Below, piece after piece: positions 1 to 9,763 of a stretch of DNA of 64,000 nucleotides. Source of the stretch: Stentor coeruleus (lineage: Eukaryota > Ciliophora > Heterotrichea > Heterotrichida > Stentoridae); assembly GCA_001970955.1 (NCBI GenBank), contig MPUH01000248.1:1-64000 (forward strand), written 5' to 3'. The notes beneath the pieces were generated by a model. That model worked only from the letters and a program-made list of their open reading frames with translations, was not told where the DNA came from and ran no database searches. A program made the translations under genes and the position numbers. How positions within the stretch are numbered: position 1 is the first letter of the stretch; each line of letters begins with the position of its first letter.

Positions 1-171
1 TTATACCCATTCCTAGTAAAACTTAACTAGAAGTATATCTTCTTGTCTTAAAGCTTATAAAATATTTAAAAAAAACCAATAAAAAAAACTTATTTCTTAT
101 CTTTACACATCATAAACTCAATTTTTCATATAAAAAGTCTTATAAAATCATAACAAACTATATCTTTATAA
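1..171. other. AT-rich leader spacer
   Basis: AT-rich sequence with no coding signal before the first gene. It presumably holds the short promoter and 5' UTR of the gene starting at 172; no motif stands out. Confidence 0.4.
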
Positions 172-1821
172 ATGGAAGATATACTTACTCTATTCCTCAA
201 AGATAAAACTGAATTTTTCAAAAGTATTTCAATAGGCCATATCGACATAAACACCTTAACTATTGGTTTAACCTTATCATACAATTCACCTAACCCATTT
301 ATTTTATCTTATCTTCTAGCGGCTCTTGAAAAAATCATGAGAAAAACTCAAGACGATTCAACAAAAAGCCTTTGTTTGATTAAGTTTTTTCAAACTCTAA
401 GCAGGTATTTATATTCCTCAACAAATTACGAACCTCATTTATGCGAACAGTTTGTATATTTCGCTGAGTTTTTGTCTAACATGCAATTCCGCGGTTCAAA
501 TCCTCAAGTGATTTATCATAATTTCTCACAAACATATAGAAATCTTTTCAAAATTTTTGCTAGATCAGATTATATGTACGATCTTTATATTGCTGTATAT
601 AAGAATGTTGAGATTTTAAAAGATAAAGAAAAAGTATTTAATAGTAAAATGCAGGAAAATATTGAAAAAATACATAAAGCTATGGATGTTGGGGATTGTA
701 AAGGGTTTTTGATAGGGATAGAAGGATTTTTTGAAGCTGGGGCTATTTTGAAAATACAAGAAATTGAGGATTTGATTGAGTTTGTTGCTTGGAAAGTTAG
801 AAAAAATGCTAAGAAGGTTATGGAGGAAGGGTTAGAGGATTGGCTTTTTAAAGTTGTGGATAAGTATTATATGATATTTACTGAGAATACAAGATTGGAA
901 TTAGATGCATTGTTGAGGATTAGTGAAAGGGTTAGAGAAAAAAATTGTGAGAAAATTGAAATGAAGAAAGAAGAAAAGGTTGACAGGGAGGATTTAAAAG
1001 AAGAAAATGAACATAAAACAATAATGAAAGGGAAAATTTGTGGGATTAAAATTGTAGAAAAACCATATACGGATTCTGATATAGAAGGGAATTCTGGGAT
1101 GGTAGCTGAAGAAGAGAAAAAAGAACAAGTTTTTGATGAAAAAAAGAAGGAAAATAAAAGGAAAAACTCTTATGAAAAAAGTGTTGGAGGAGAGTATGAA
1201 AAACAACCAAAAAATGAAAGTGATTATATAAAGAAATATAATGATAGTGATGATATCCTATACAATCTACCTGGTAAAAACTCTTTGATTAGTGAAGAAG
1301 TTAAAAAAGATAATCTGCATGGAAAAATCTCGATAAAAATCCCACAAAAAATTTATGATGAGGATAGTTTATCTGATTCTGGTATTGAGAAAAAAAATCT
1401 ATCTGAACAATCGCCTCAAAACTCTGAAGATCATATGAAGAAAGTTATAACTTCAATAATAACTTCAAATAAACAATTTTGGGAAAAAAACGAACAACTT
1501 AATGTTTCTGATATGACTACAAAATTCACAGAGCTCCAAAGCGAAAGTTCAAATTTCAGTAGGTCGCTTTATTATATTGTCAGGAACATGATTGATAAAG
1601 ATGATTTAAACAAATCTCGAACTTTCTGGAAGACAATACTAAGAACATTTTCTGGGTTTCTTCAAGATCACAATATAAAAATAATCAAAGAAACTTTATA
1701 TGAAATCCCATCAGTCCCTCAAGAAGATTATAAATACAGTAACTATCCTAGAAACAGAAACCAAGGGCGAAATCTTTATAGAAATCACGATAAAAACAAC
1801 AGAAATCATAAATACTCCTAA
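172..1821 (+). CDS. Hypothetical protein with acidic, charged middle and Arg/Asn-rich tail
   Basis: I do not recognise a family. The 549-residue frame has no internal stop and ends in TAA. The first 270 residues or so are mixed helical sequence with regular hydrophobics, which could be an alpha-helical repeat fold. Residues about 270-430 are highly charged (K/E/D runs) and probably disordered. Residues about 430-520 again look folded and helical. The tail from about 525 is rich in Arg, Asn and Tyr, a composition often seen in RNA-binding tails, but that is inference only. The start is the first ATG after an AT-rich leader. Codon use and AT bias match neighbouring genes. Confidence 0.75.
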   Translation: MEDILTLFLKDKTEFFKSISIGHIDINTLTIGLTLSYNSPNPFILSYLLAALEKIMRKTQDDSTKSLCLIKFFQTLSRYLYSSTNYEPHLCEQFVYFAEFLSNMQFRGSNPQVIYHNFSQTYRNLFKIFARSDYMYDLYIAVYKNVEILKDKEKVFNSKMQENIEKIHKAMDVGDCKGFLIGIEGFFEAGAILKIQEIEDLIEFVAWKVRKNAKKVMEEGLEDWLFKVVDKYYMIFTENTRLELDALLRISERVREKNCEKIEMKKEEKVDREDLKEENEHKTIMKGKICGIKIVEKPYTDSDIEGNSGMVAEEEKKEQVFDEKKKENKRKNSYEKSVGGEYEKQPKNESDYIKKYNDSDDILYNLPGKNSLISEEVKKDNLHGKISIKIPQKIYDEDSLSDSGIEKKNLSEQSPQNSEDHMKKVITSIITSNKQFWEKNEQLNVSDMTTKFTELQSESSNFSRSLYYIVRNMIDKDDLNKSRTFWKTILRTFSGFLQDHNIKIIKETLYEIPSVPQEDYKYSNYPRNRNQGRNLYRNHDKNNRNHKYS

Positions 1822-1893
1822 AAAGAAGATAACAACTTTAGCTTTTATATAAATCATATAAATAATTTCCAGTTTTATAATACTTTACAACCC

Positions 1894-2727
1894 TCAAATT
1901 TCTTCAAAATTGTGCCCTTCAGCAAACGATATCTCCCTTTCCAACACATCTTCATTATCATTATTTATAGTACTTTCCATCACCCTTTCTATATTTTTCT
2001 GGAAACTCGGTGTTGGCACATGTACATTTTGACTTGTCCAATCAAAATCTGTGTTAATATTCATTTTCTGTGATGAGTTTTCCTGTGTTTTCAGTATATT
2101 TTTACTATCAGGGATTTTAAAAACAAACTCACACATTTCATTCGTATTCAATAAAATTTCTTTTTTATTCACAACCATAAGTACTTTATTGCTATTTGGT
2201 AATGTTTTAAGCTCAGTAGATACCGTAAATCCTTTAGTATATTTGCCGCAATACAAGCAAGGCATAAGGATATTTTCTATACCACAAGGTGTTTTACAAC
2301 TAAGACATACTGGGTTTTGTTGAATCTCAACTTCAATTTTCGTACTTTTAGGTGTTGAACGCAAAGTTGCCCCTTTACGAATTTTCCCTGATGACTGCGG
2401 GCGATTTTTATTTTTACTACTCATGTTCCCTTCAGAATTCTTTTTTTCTATAAGAGACAATTGTGCGGCGTATAGTTTTTCAAGATGCTTTTGGATTATC
2501 GTTACGGATTTATCTTTTTGACCTGTGGCGGATGGACTTTGTTGGGTTATTCTAGGTCTTAGTTTTGTTGTGCTTTGAGCTTTTCTTTTGTCTTTTGAAC
2601 TTGGTAAAGAGAGGTCTATGTTTTCTAAGTGGTCTTTGAGGAATGAAGTTTTACTGACTTTGAGAGCTGAAATTTTACCCTTTTCTTCGAATTGCATTTT
2701 GGAAGATTTTATAAAGGGTTGTCCCAT
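1894..2727 (-). CDS. Hypothetical basic protein with a four-cysteine CxxC pair
   Basis: The 277-residue product is not recognised. The first half is rich in Lys, Ser and Thr and probably disordered. Around residues 140-165 there are two CxxC pairs (CLSC and CLYC) about 15 residues apart with an extra Cys between them, a spacing that could bind one zinc ion like a small zinc ribbon. The remainder is Asn/Glu-rich. It ends 70 bases from the preceding gene, so the two are convergent with almost no spacer. The zinc-site reading is inference; nothing shows the cellular role. Confidence 0.7.
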   Translation of the reverse strand: MGQPFIKSSKMQFEEKGKISALKVSKTSFLKDHLENIDLSLPSSKDKRKAQSTTKLRPRITQQSPSATGQKDKSVTIIQKHLEKLYAAQLSLIEKKNSEGNMSSKNKNRPQSSGKIRKGATLRSTPKSTKIEVEIQQNPVCLSCKTPCGIENILMPCLYCGKYTKGFTVSTELKTLPNSNKVLMVVNKKEILLNTNEMCEFVFKIPDSKNILKTQENSSQKMNINTDFDWTSQNVHVPTPSFQKNIERVMESTINNDNEDVLEREISFAEGHNFEEI

Positions 2728-3643
2728 GAAGATTTGAAGGAAAATATGGTATTTAAGAAAGGGGAGGATGAAATGCTGCCTGAACGTCCTTTTCCAGGGA
2801 GCATGATAGACTTATGAACGAAAGTGAAGCTATCGATGCTATTTAAGTTAATATTCCCTTATAACATTTTTTGGCTCCGCTTTTGCGGATTTTTTAAATA
2901 ACAGAAAATTGCTGAAAATTTTATGGGAGGAAGGATAATTTTTTTTGGTTGAAGTTTGTTGGTAATTTTATGTGATGAGGTTTTTTAGATAAGAAATCGT
3001 AATAGTTTTATTATAATAAAGAAATTATGATGAAGTTTTTATTAGACTATTATTTATGGATGAATAAATAAGAAAAATTGATTGAGGATTTGATAATAAG
3101 GATGATAAGGGTAATAAGAATTTGTAAGTTATGATTTATGGGTTTTATTTTTATGTGAAATTATATGAGATTTTTTTATATTTGGTTGCTTGAGGATTAT
3201 TAGTTTTTCGTATGTTTAAAGCATTTTGATGAAATATTTGGGGTTATGAAATTTGGATAAATGACAAGAGAAAAAAGATTCTACTATAAAAAGCTGAAAA
3301 TATTAGGCTGCTATGCGAAATTTAAGTCATGATTTATTTAAAAAAAGAACTTTTAAGCATAGTTTTTATTATTATACAGCATTTCAATAAACATTCTTTT
3401 TATTTGAATTTAATACTTTATTTCATTATCATCAATTTCCCCTCAACATACATTTAATATTATATATTAAACCAAAAAATAATCATCTTCATATGAAATG
3501 CATAAATAAATAAGAAAATTTCATATTTTTATAAAAAAGCCAACCTTCCACAATCCTAACCTTTTCTATCCATTAAAAAAACTCCACATCATTTAACAAA
3601 AACCCATTTTCCAACTTATAACCCATCCACATCTACAAAACTT
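2728..3643. other. Spacer of about 0.9 kb between divergent ends; one structured patch
   Basis: No open frame of note. Most of it is plain AT-rich sequence, except for a distinctly less AT-rich, foldable stretch at about 2760-2895, listed separately as a possible small RNA. The remainder carries no repeat or gene that I can support. Confidence 0.5.
2760..2895 (+). ncRNA. Possible structured small RNA (snRNA-like 3' end), class unknown
   Basis: Three elements occur in order on the plus strand. (1) A stem with AGCATGATAG (2800-2809) pairs with CTATCGATGCT (2830-2840), ten pairs with one bulged base. (2) ATTTTTTGG at 2866-2874 resembles the Sm-protein site of spliceosomal snRNAs. (3) A hairpin TCCGC-TTTT-GCGGA at 2876-2889 is followed at once by six T (2890-2895), as at a Pol III stop. 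The patch is clearly richer in G+C than its surroundings. I tried to match U1, U2, U4, U5 and U6 landmarks and found none, so the class is unknown and this could be chance or 5' sequence of the adjacent minus-strand gene. Confidence 0.25.
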
Positions 3644-5203
3644 CTAATTACTAAATAGTTTTGAATACATATTCTTCTCCTTCTGTTTAATACTTTTCAT
3701 CAATATATTCACCCTATTAATCTCTTTACAAACCGCAGCCAGCATGTCCTTATCACCTTTTTCCTCACAGTTCATTTTCGCATTTTTCAAATCCTGCATT
3801 GCCGGGTCAAAGTTCTCAAGTTCAATCCTAGCTAATGCTCTTCTATACAAAGCTTTAACATCACTAGGATTATGCTCAAGTACCTTCCTTGCATTAGTCT
3901 CAGCTTCATGCCATTTTTCCATTTTCAAATAAGTCAATGTTATATTTCCAAACAATAAAAGATGTAAAGGTCTAAGTAAATATGGACAATCCGTTATAGG
4001 TTCTAAACTTGAATTAGCAGCTTCATATTTTTCTAAAGCTTTATCATACCTACCAATTTTAAATAGTTTATTTCCAGCATCTTTAATCCTATTAGCTTCA
4101 ACACATCTATCTTCATAAGTCATATTATAATTAACTTTTCCCATATCAAATGATACTAAAGATATGTAAAAAACACATGAATGTATATCTTGAATAGCAT
4201 AAGTGTCGTAATTGTATTTAGGATTTAACCCATCGTTTAAATAATTAGCATGTAAACCCATCATATTACAGTCTACTTTCATAACATCACCTTCTTTCAT
4301 TTGTCTTAAGCAATGAGTCCATAAAGATGGGACTTCATCTTCATCCATACGGATTTCTAGTAATTCTTGATCAAAATTACTTAGGACAATATTCCCAGCG
4401 ATTTCTAGTTTGTAATGTATTCTTACTAAAGCATTTGGGTTTGGGAGGTTTTTTCCATCACCTTCAATGAAATATTTTTTATAGAAACTCCCATCGAGAT
4501 ACATGTCTTCAACTTTTTTTAGGTCTTCGATTGATAAGTCGATATAAATGTCCCCTTCAGTTACTTGGCATAAGTTTTGGAAATTCGATAGGAAATATGG
4601 ATTTGAAACTTTGACTGTAGCTTGTTCAAGAAGTTTCATGGTTTTAAGGATTTCAAAAAGCCCTCCTGAGATTGCTGGCACTTCACAGGAAACTATTTGA
4701 GTTGTGTTTATATAATCGATTTGTCTTTGATAGATTCTTATATTCATTTTGACGTCATCTTTGTATTCAATAAGCTCATATCCCATACCTGGCTTAGTTA
4801 CACGTTTTATAAGTGAGCCATCATTAAGTATATCTTTTATTTGAACCCAATCTATAAGTTTATATATGCCTTTTGATGATGAATCTATGAAAAATTCGCT
4901 GACTTCATTTTTCTTCATACTTTGAATGAGCTTAGATATTTCTGGTAATTGATCTTGGAGTTTTAGTAAATGCTGAACTGGACTTGAGTCTTGGTCAATT
5001 TCGACTGTTACTTCATCAAGATCTCCAGGCTTTTCATTACCTTCACCTGACTTTTTTATGATTTTGTGGAATGATAGGTTGTTTGGGTCAGGGTTTATTG
5101 GAATATCTAGTTTATCTTCTTCTTCTTCAGAATAGTTGCTAGATCCGTCGTCTCTGGCTCGAGGAATATTGCTTAGATCTTTTCCAGAAAATTCGTCGAA
5201 CAT
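3644..5203 (-). CDS. FKBP-type immunophilin-like protein with C-terminal TPR domain
   Basis: The 519-residue product has the layout of large immunophilins (FKBP4/5, plant ROF1): an acidic leader, FKBP-like modules at roughly residues 45-125, 130-220 and 235-355, then a TPR domain from about 370 to 500. The third FKBP-like part carries the family's typical Leu/Trp/Cys-Leu and GD-V strand pattern. The TPR part begins with the family-typical run around NRIKDAGNKLFKIGRYDKAL. FKBP residues needed for prolyl isomerase activity are poorly conserved, so it may be mainly a Hsp90-type co-chaperone scaffold. It is cytosolic by absence of a signal peptide. Family assignment is firm through the TPR part and moderate for the number of FKBP modules. 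Confidence 0.8.
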   Translation of the reverse strand: MFDEFSGKDLSNIPRARDDGSSNYSEEEEDKLDIPINPDPNNLSFHKIIKKSGEGNEKPGDLDEVTVEIDQDSSPVQHLLKLQDQLPEISKLIQSMKKNEVSEFFIDSSSKGIYKLIDWVQIKDILNDGSLIKRVTKPGMGYELIEYKDDVKMNIRIYQRQIDYINTTQIVSCEVPAISGGLFEILKTMKLLEQATVKVSNPYFLSNFQNLCQVTEGDIYIDLSIEDLKKVEDMYLDGSFYKKYFIEGDGKNLPNPNALVRIHYKLEIAGNIVLSNFDQELLEIRMDEDEVPSLWTHCLRQMKEGDVMKVDCNMMGLHANYLNDGLNPKYNYDTYAIQDIHSCVFYISLVSFDMGKVNYNMTYEDRCVEANRIKDAGNKLFKIGRYDKALEKYEAANSSLEPITDCPYLLRPLHLLLFGNITLTYLKMEKWHEAETNARKVLEHNPSDVKALYRRALARIELENFDPAMQDLKNAKMNCEEKGDKDMLAAVCKEINRVNILMKSIKQKEKNMYSKLFSN

Positions 5204-5355
5204 AGATAAAATATGGAAGCTACGGTTGATATGATGATATGTTCCCTTTTATTATTTAAATTTTCACGATCAAAAAATTATATCATTGTTATTTTGGCAT
5301 TTTGATTTATTACAATTAAATTGGCAATACAAAGGACACATTCGAAGTTGCATCT
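5204..5355. other. Short spacer upstream of the FKBP-TPR gene and of the DHHC relic
   Basis: AT-rich sequence separating the divergent FKBP-TPR gene and the decayed DHHC gene; nothing specific is visible. Confidence 0.4.
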
Positions 5356-5820
5356 ATGACCGAAAGCAGAGCCAAATATGTAAAAGTTGATCATACTCAC
5401 TATTTCTTTTTCAACAAAGGTAGAGCGATAAAATTTACCCTAGGGCCTCATTGACCACAAATGCTTGTTTTTTTCTTTATAAAATTAGTAATCGTAGGTT
5501 TTTTCTTAGGTTTTATATGTCCAAAAGTAGGAATTATAAACTTTACTGCAGGAATTTTTACTTTTTTTTTTTTAGTTGCAGCGCTTATTGATTCTGGTAT
5601 TGTTATTATGCCAACACAAATAAGGTCTAAATCAGATTTTAAATAAGGTATAGAGAAGATTTATAATGAATGTAATGTTGTGAAAGATGATTTTACAGAA
5701 CACTGCAATAAATGCAGAGTTTGTGTGAAGAATATGATAATCTTTATGTGTTATTAGGAAAGTGTGTGGGGGAAAAATACAGTGAAGTATTTTTATGGAT
5801 TACTGATTTTTTTTTTGTGT
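5356..5820 (+). pseudogene. Decayed DHHC-type palmitoyltransferase
   Basis: Starting at an ATG at 5356 the plus strand reads like the N-terminal half of a DHHC S-acyltransferase: a short cytosolic leader with FFFNKGRAIKFTLGP (compare the family's G-N-x-FFxGGR-x-x-GP), two hydrophobic segments (about 5461-5610), then a zinc-finger-like stretch with HCNKCRVCVKN at about 5700-5735. The coding sense is interrupted by TGA at 5452 and TAA at 5644, neither removable as a GT...AG intron. A one-base slip follows NM, after which the reading continues as DNLYVLLGKCVGEKYSEVF. The catalytic DHHC is thus DNLY. The second half of the gene is not recognisable. I infer an old dead host copy. Confidence 0.6.
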
Positions 5821-6168
5821 TATAACTTTGGTTTTTAGGTATAAATAATTGGTTATAAATTAAGAAAATGATGATTATAAAAGAATGGATGAGAGGAGAG
5901 TTATTATTATATGGTGCGAGATGATTTTATAAAGTATAAAGAAAATATGTGGATATAAAGTTGAAGTCCATATTAGATTTATGTTAACTGTATAAGATTA
6001 TAAAGGAATAAATATATATAATAATAATTAATATTTTATCTCTCGCTTGAGCAACCATTGGCATATCCTGTGAAAAAAACCTTTAATTTTATTTTCCGTT
6101 TTCTTCTCAACCATACTCATAAAAAATTCAAATTTATTATAATCATAAAATAATTCCCTTATTCATCC
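5821..6168. other. Spacer between DHHC relic and DCTN6
   Basis: AT-rich with scattered stops in all frames. It may contain unrecognisable remains of the C-terminal half of the DHHC relic, but no membrane segment or TTxE motif can be picked out. Confidence 0.4.
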
Positions 6169-6358
6169 TTAAAAAACCTATATTTACTTACAATAAAAAA
6201 TCATCAATACTGAACTTTTTCCATCATCCTCANAAAAAGATGAATTTGTATAATATAATTATCTAAAAAGCTTAATATCAGCATTAGTTGTATATTAAAA
6301 AACCTATATTTACTTACAATAAAAAATCATCAATACTGAACTTTTTCCATCATCCTCA
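6169..6358. repeat. 64-bp direct repeat flanking a single N (probable assembly join)
   Basis: The 64 bases at 6169-6232 recur exactly at 6295-6358. The first copy runs straight into the N at 6233, and 61 unrelated bases lie between the N and the second copy. The same arrangement occurs at every other N in the window, so I read it as two contig ends that share sequence but were not merged. It lies just upstream of DCTN6 and does not affect its frame. Confidence 0.8.
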
Positions 6359-6367
6359 TAATAAAAA

Positions 6368-6883
6368 ATGCGTTCCTCTGATCAAGTGATAATCTCAAGA
6401 GGCATCGATTACGAAGGACAAATGGGTTTCGGCCATGGGACAATAATCCACCCAGAGTGTTCAATAAGAGCCGAAAGTGCCTCTATCCTCTTCGGCGAAT
6501 ACAACATAATCGAAGAAAAAGTTAAGATACTAAACAGAAAGCCAGAAGAAAACTTGAATCCTGCACAAATGGTTATAGGGTCTTACAATTTATTTGAAGT
6601 TGGATGTTTTATTGAGTTCTGCGAAATAGGAAGTTATAATGTTTTTGAGCATAGAGCACATATAGAACCAAATTGTAAAATTGGAAATGGGTGTATAGTT
6701 GCTGCAGGGGTTAAAGTACCAAGTGGGACTATTGTACCAGATTATACTATAGTATATGGAGAAGGGAGAACTATGAAGAATATTAGTACACCTGAGGAAA
6801 TGTTTAAGATGAATATTAAAGCTTTGGCTGAAGTACTAGTGAAATGTTTGCAATCTTCAACTATGACTCCTAGTAACAAATAA
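6368..6883 (+). CDS. DCTN6: Dynactin subunit 6 (p27), left-handed beta-helix protein
   Basis: At 171 residues the length is close to that of animal DCTN6. The chain shows the hexapeptide periodicity of a left-handed parallel beta-helix (for example FGHGTIIHPECSIRAES, ILFGEYNIIEEKVKI, IGSYNVFEHRAHIEPNCKIGNGCIVAAG), with the NLIEE-like loop and the C-terminal helix typical of the subunit. In dynactin, subunits 5 and 6 sit with Arp11 and p62 at the pointed end of the Arp1 filament and help adapt dynein to cargo. The ATG lies right after the repeated block next to the N at 6233. Bacterial gamma-carbonic anhydrase-like proteins share the fold, but the helix insert and ending favour DCTN6. Confidence 0.88.
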   Translation: MRSSDQVIISRGIDYEGQMGFGHGTIIHPECSIRAESASILFGEYNIIEEKVKILNRKPEENLNPAQMVIGSYNLFEVGCFIEFCEIGSYNVFEHRAHIEPNCKIGNGCIVAAGVKVPSGTIVPDYTIVYGEGRTMKNISTPEEMFKMNIKALAEVLVKCLQSSTMTPSNK

Positions 6884-7087
6884 TAAGTTTAGAAATTTGG
6901 GTTTTTGAGGCTGATTAGGGTGTTTGTTTTTTTATGATTTTTGTAAGGAAAGAGGGGGTTTTATACAAGATTTTATATAACTCAGCCTAGCCTCTAAGTA
7001 AAAACTTTATCCTAAATACAAATTCTCTTATTCTAAACCTAAAACCCTTATCATAAATCCACAACTCTGATTATCACTAATAAAACT

Positions 7088-9661
7088 ATGGAGTCCAAAG
7101 GGTTTCTCGACAACTTTACAGTACTAGCTTCAGGATCTGAAAGTTCAATAAGCCAAGCTGTTGACAAAATCCTAGAGACCCTTAAAAAAAGTGAAGGACT
7201 CATAGAAACCAAACTTGGAAATATTACCCCTGATCTCAAGTATACAATAGACCGTTTGTTAAAAGGACTTACCGGTGGCAAATCAGCTAAAATCGGTTTT
7301 TCTATAGCATTAACGACAATATTTCGTTTTTACCCATTGAAACTTCAAAACATTACCGATTACTTTAATAGCATAGACCATTCAGGAATCAGTCCATTCC
7401 AAATATCAGTTGGGTTAATATTATTAGCTTTAGCTCTTGAAAGAGCTCAGAAAACACTTCCAAAAAACTTGATTGATAAGATTGTTGAAATTTATAAGAC
7501 AAAAACTGCATTGAGAGAATCTGCTGCTGTAGCTTTGATAAAAATTGAAGACCAAAAACCTTTGGTTAAAAAACTTGCTACAGCTAATGATGCTGCTGGG
7601 CTGATGCTACATTATTCAATGCAAAGCGATGAGAGTATTATGAATCAAGCAAGTAGACATAAGGAAATAATTGTTAAAGGGAGTTTTAAAACTTTGCCTA
7701 GATTGCACCAAATATGGAAACTTATAATCACAGCTTCAATAAGATTAAATAAAGAGTCAGCAATTTGGGACCTTTTTATTGAAAATGATTTATCAATTGA
7801 CGATAAAAAAAAACCCAAGAGAACTTTATTGTCTTTTCTAATATTCCAAGAATATCTTACTAATAATTCAACTGTGTCTAAAATCCTCACAAGGAATTTT
7901 TATAATGTTTGGCAAGAAAATCTATTCTGTAAAAAACTCAGAGACTATTCATTAGCCTCACATCTAAAAACTGACTTTTTAGCTTATCTTCTTCAGTCTC
8001 CATACAAAAAACTTTATTTACAAAAATGTTTAGATTTATCTCATGAAGTAAAAGCTTTAGATATGCTTAAAACATACTCAGAAACTTTATTAAATTCATG
8101 TGAATTCGATATAAAAGAATGGTTTTTAGAAGAACTTAGCAATTTTACTAAGAATAAAAAAGGGAATTTCGCTGTAAATATATATTGGCATATAGGCAAA
8201 AATACTCCAGAACTTAGAAATAAGTGTATTGAAAAACTTGTTAGAATCAGCAAAGAAAAAACTGCAGTCAGCGAATCGGCTAATATGAAAATCCTAAACC
8301 TAGCAAATGACTTTGGTACTTTTGATATAGTCTTTGAGCTTTTTACTGGAGAAAACGCAACAACAGTTAGAAAACGGATAAAAAGGTTAGGGAAATATCA
8401 GATAAAATCTTCTGAAGATAAAGAAGGGAAAAGAAAACCTGGAGATTTATCTTTGATAACCCAAAAACAACTTGAAAGTTTGATTCAAGTGACAAAAATG
8501 CTTGGTGTTGAAGCTTTATTATATGAAAACGAACAGGATTTTATTGATTTTTCTATGACCCTTATTAAGTTGTATAAAGGCAAAACTAGAGATTTAGATG
8601 AAATTTTAGAACTTTTGGTATCTTTGTTAGCAAAACCAGTAGGGTATATGCGAAGTAATGTGGCTAAAGTTTTCAAAGAATTTGTAAATGAAATTTCTGC
8701 GGAGTTTCTAACAAAACTTTGTGATATAATTGAAAGTGGGAATTTTAGTATTGATATGCAAAATGGTGGAGAAGTAAAGGAAGATGATCAGGAAAATGGG
8801 GTTTCAATGTTATTCCCTTCACAAGGTTCTGATAGTAGAAATCAGGAAAAGATTATAAAGGATAATTTTTTGATTAGGGCTTCGGAAATAATGGAAATTA
8901 TTGTGAGAAAATCTGAAAATATTGATTATAAACTACAGGTGTATGCTTCTTTGGTTAAAGCGCTAAGACTTGCGAGTAAAACTAAAGAAAAATATCATTT
9001 GGTAACAAGGTTTAGCTCAATTTTGTATAAAATCCACACAAAAAAACTTAACTTTAGCTCATCATATGAAGAAAAAACTGAATCTCTTATTTTACTTATT
9101 CTCAAAACCTTAAAATCCAATAAATCCTTAGCAAATGTTCTTTGTAAAAATCTTATTTCTTTATTAAAAAACATCAATATTGACAAGTCTGAAAAAATCC
9201 TCCAAGATCTTGTTAAAAAAGTATTTGAAAAGCACAACTCTTGTTTACCAATAGAAAATCTTAGTGAAATCCTTGTAAGTATACCATACAATAAAAATAT
9301 TATGAATCAAATAATAACATATTTGTCTACTGGGAGAAATCAAATGACTCAAATTCAAGCTTCAGATGTATTAAAAATTATATGCAAAAGTTGGAAATTT
9401 ACAGAACCGAAAATAGTGAAAAAAATAATAAGACTTTGTAGGAAAATTGAAAAATCTGAAATCAAAATCAAGTCGAAGAATAGCATTGTAAAAAATGCTT
9501 TATGTGGGATTACATGTATATGTAAAAACAAGGATAACATTTATGATAGTATTAGCGAAGATATAGAAAAACTCAAGAACCTTCAGGGCAATAAACCAAG
9601 TTTGCATGGGATTTACAAGGATCTGAATTCAATGTGCAAAAAAGCTCAAGTTTCTGAGTAG
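7088..9661 (+). CDS. Pol5/MYBBP1A-family nucleolar protein
   Basis: The 857-residue protein is all-helical and HEAT/ARM-like. Residues about 49-78 carry the family signature LKYTIDRLLKGLTGG followed by KIGFSIALT, as in yeast Pol5 and vertebrate MYBBP1A, and the stretch LLSFLIFQEYLTNN near residue 253 also fits. These proteins act in the nucleolus in rDNA transcription and large-subunit ribosome assembly; despite the name DNA polymerase V they are not polymerases. The acidic insertion expected after the helical repeats is short here (about 557-575, EVKEDDQEN). The C-terminus is Lys-rich. No intron is apparent. Confidence 0.8.
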   Translation: MESKGFLDNFTVLASGSESSISQAVDKILETLKKSEGLIETKLGNITPDLKYTIDRLLKGLTGGKSAKIGFSIALTTIFRFYPLKLQNITDYFNSIDHSGISPFQISVGLILLALALERAQKTLPKNLIDKIVEIYKTKTALRESAAVALIKIEDQKPLVKKLATANDAAGLMLHYSMQSDESIMNQASRHKEIIVKGSFKTLPRLHQIWKLIITASIRLNKESAIWDLFIENDLSIDDKKKPKRTLLSFLIFQEYLTNNSTVSKILTRNFYNVWQENLFCKKLRDYSLASHLKTDFLAYLLQSPYKKLYLQKCLDLSHEVKALDMLKTYSETLLNSCEFDIKEWFLEELSNFTKNKKGNFAVNIYWHIGKNTPELRNKCIEKLVRISKEKTAVSESANMKILNLANDFGTFDIVFELFTGENATTVRKRIKRLGKYQIKSSEDKEGKRKPGDLSLITQKQLESLIQVTKMLGVEALLYENEQDFIDFSMTLIKLYKGKTRDLDEILELLVSLLAKPVGYMRSNVAKVFKEFVNEISAEFLTKLCDIIESGNFSIDMQNGGEVKEDDQENGVSMLFPSQGSDSRNQEKIIKDNFLIRASEIMEIIVRKSENIDYKLQVYASLVKALRLASKTKEKYHLVTRFSSILYKIHTKKLNFSSSYEEKTESLILLILKTLKSNKSLANVLCKNLISLLKNINIDKSEKILQDLVKKVFEKHNSCLPIENLSEILVSIPYNKNIMNQIITYLSTGRNQMTQIQASDVLKIICKSWKFTEPKIVKKIIRLCRKIEKSEIKIKSKNSIVKNALCGITCICKNKDNIYDSISEDIEKLKNLQGNKPSLHGIYKDLNSMCKKAQVSE

Positions 9662-9763
9662 ATAATATGACAGAAAATTTATTTAGCAATAATAGGATAT
9701 TTTCATATAATATGTGATAATTCATCTATATAAACCTATATAAAAATCCAATCTTAGACTTAC

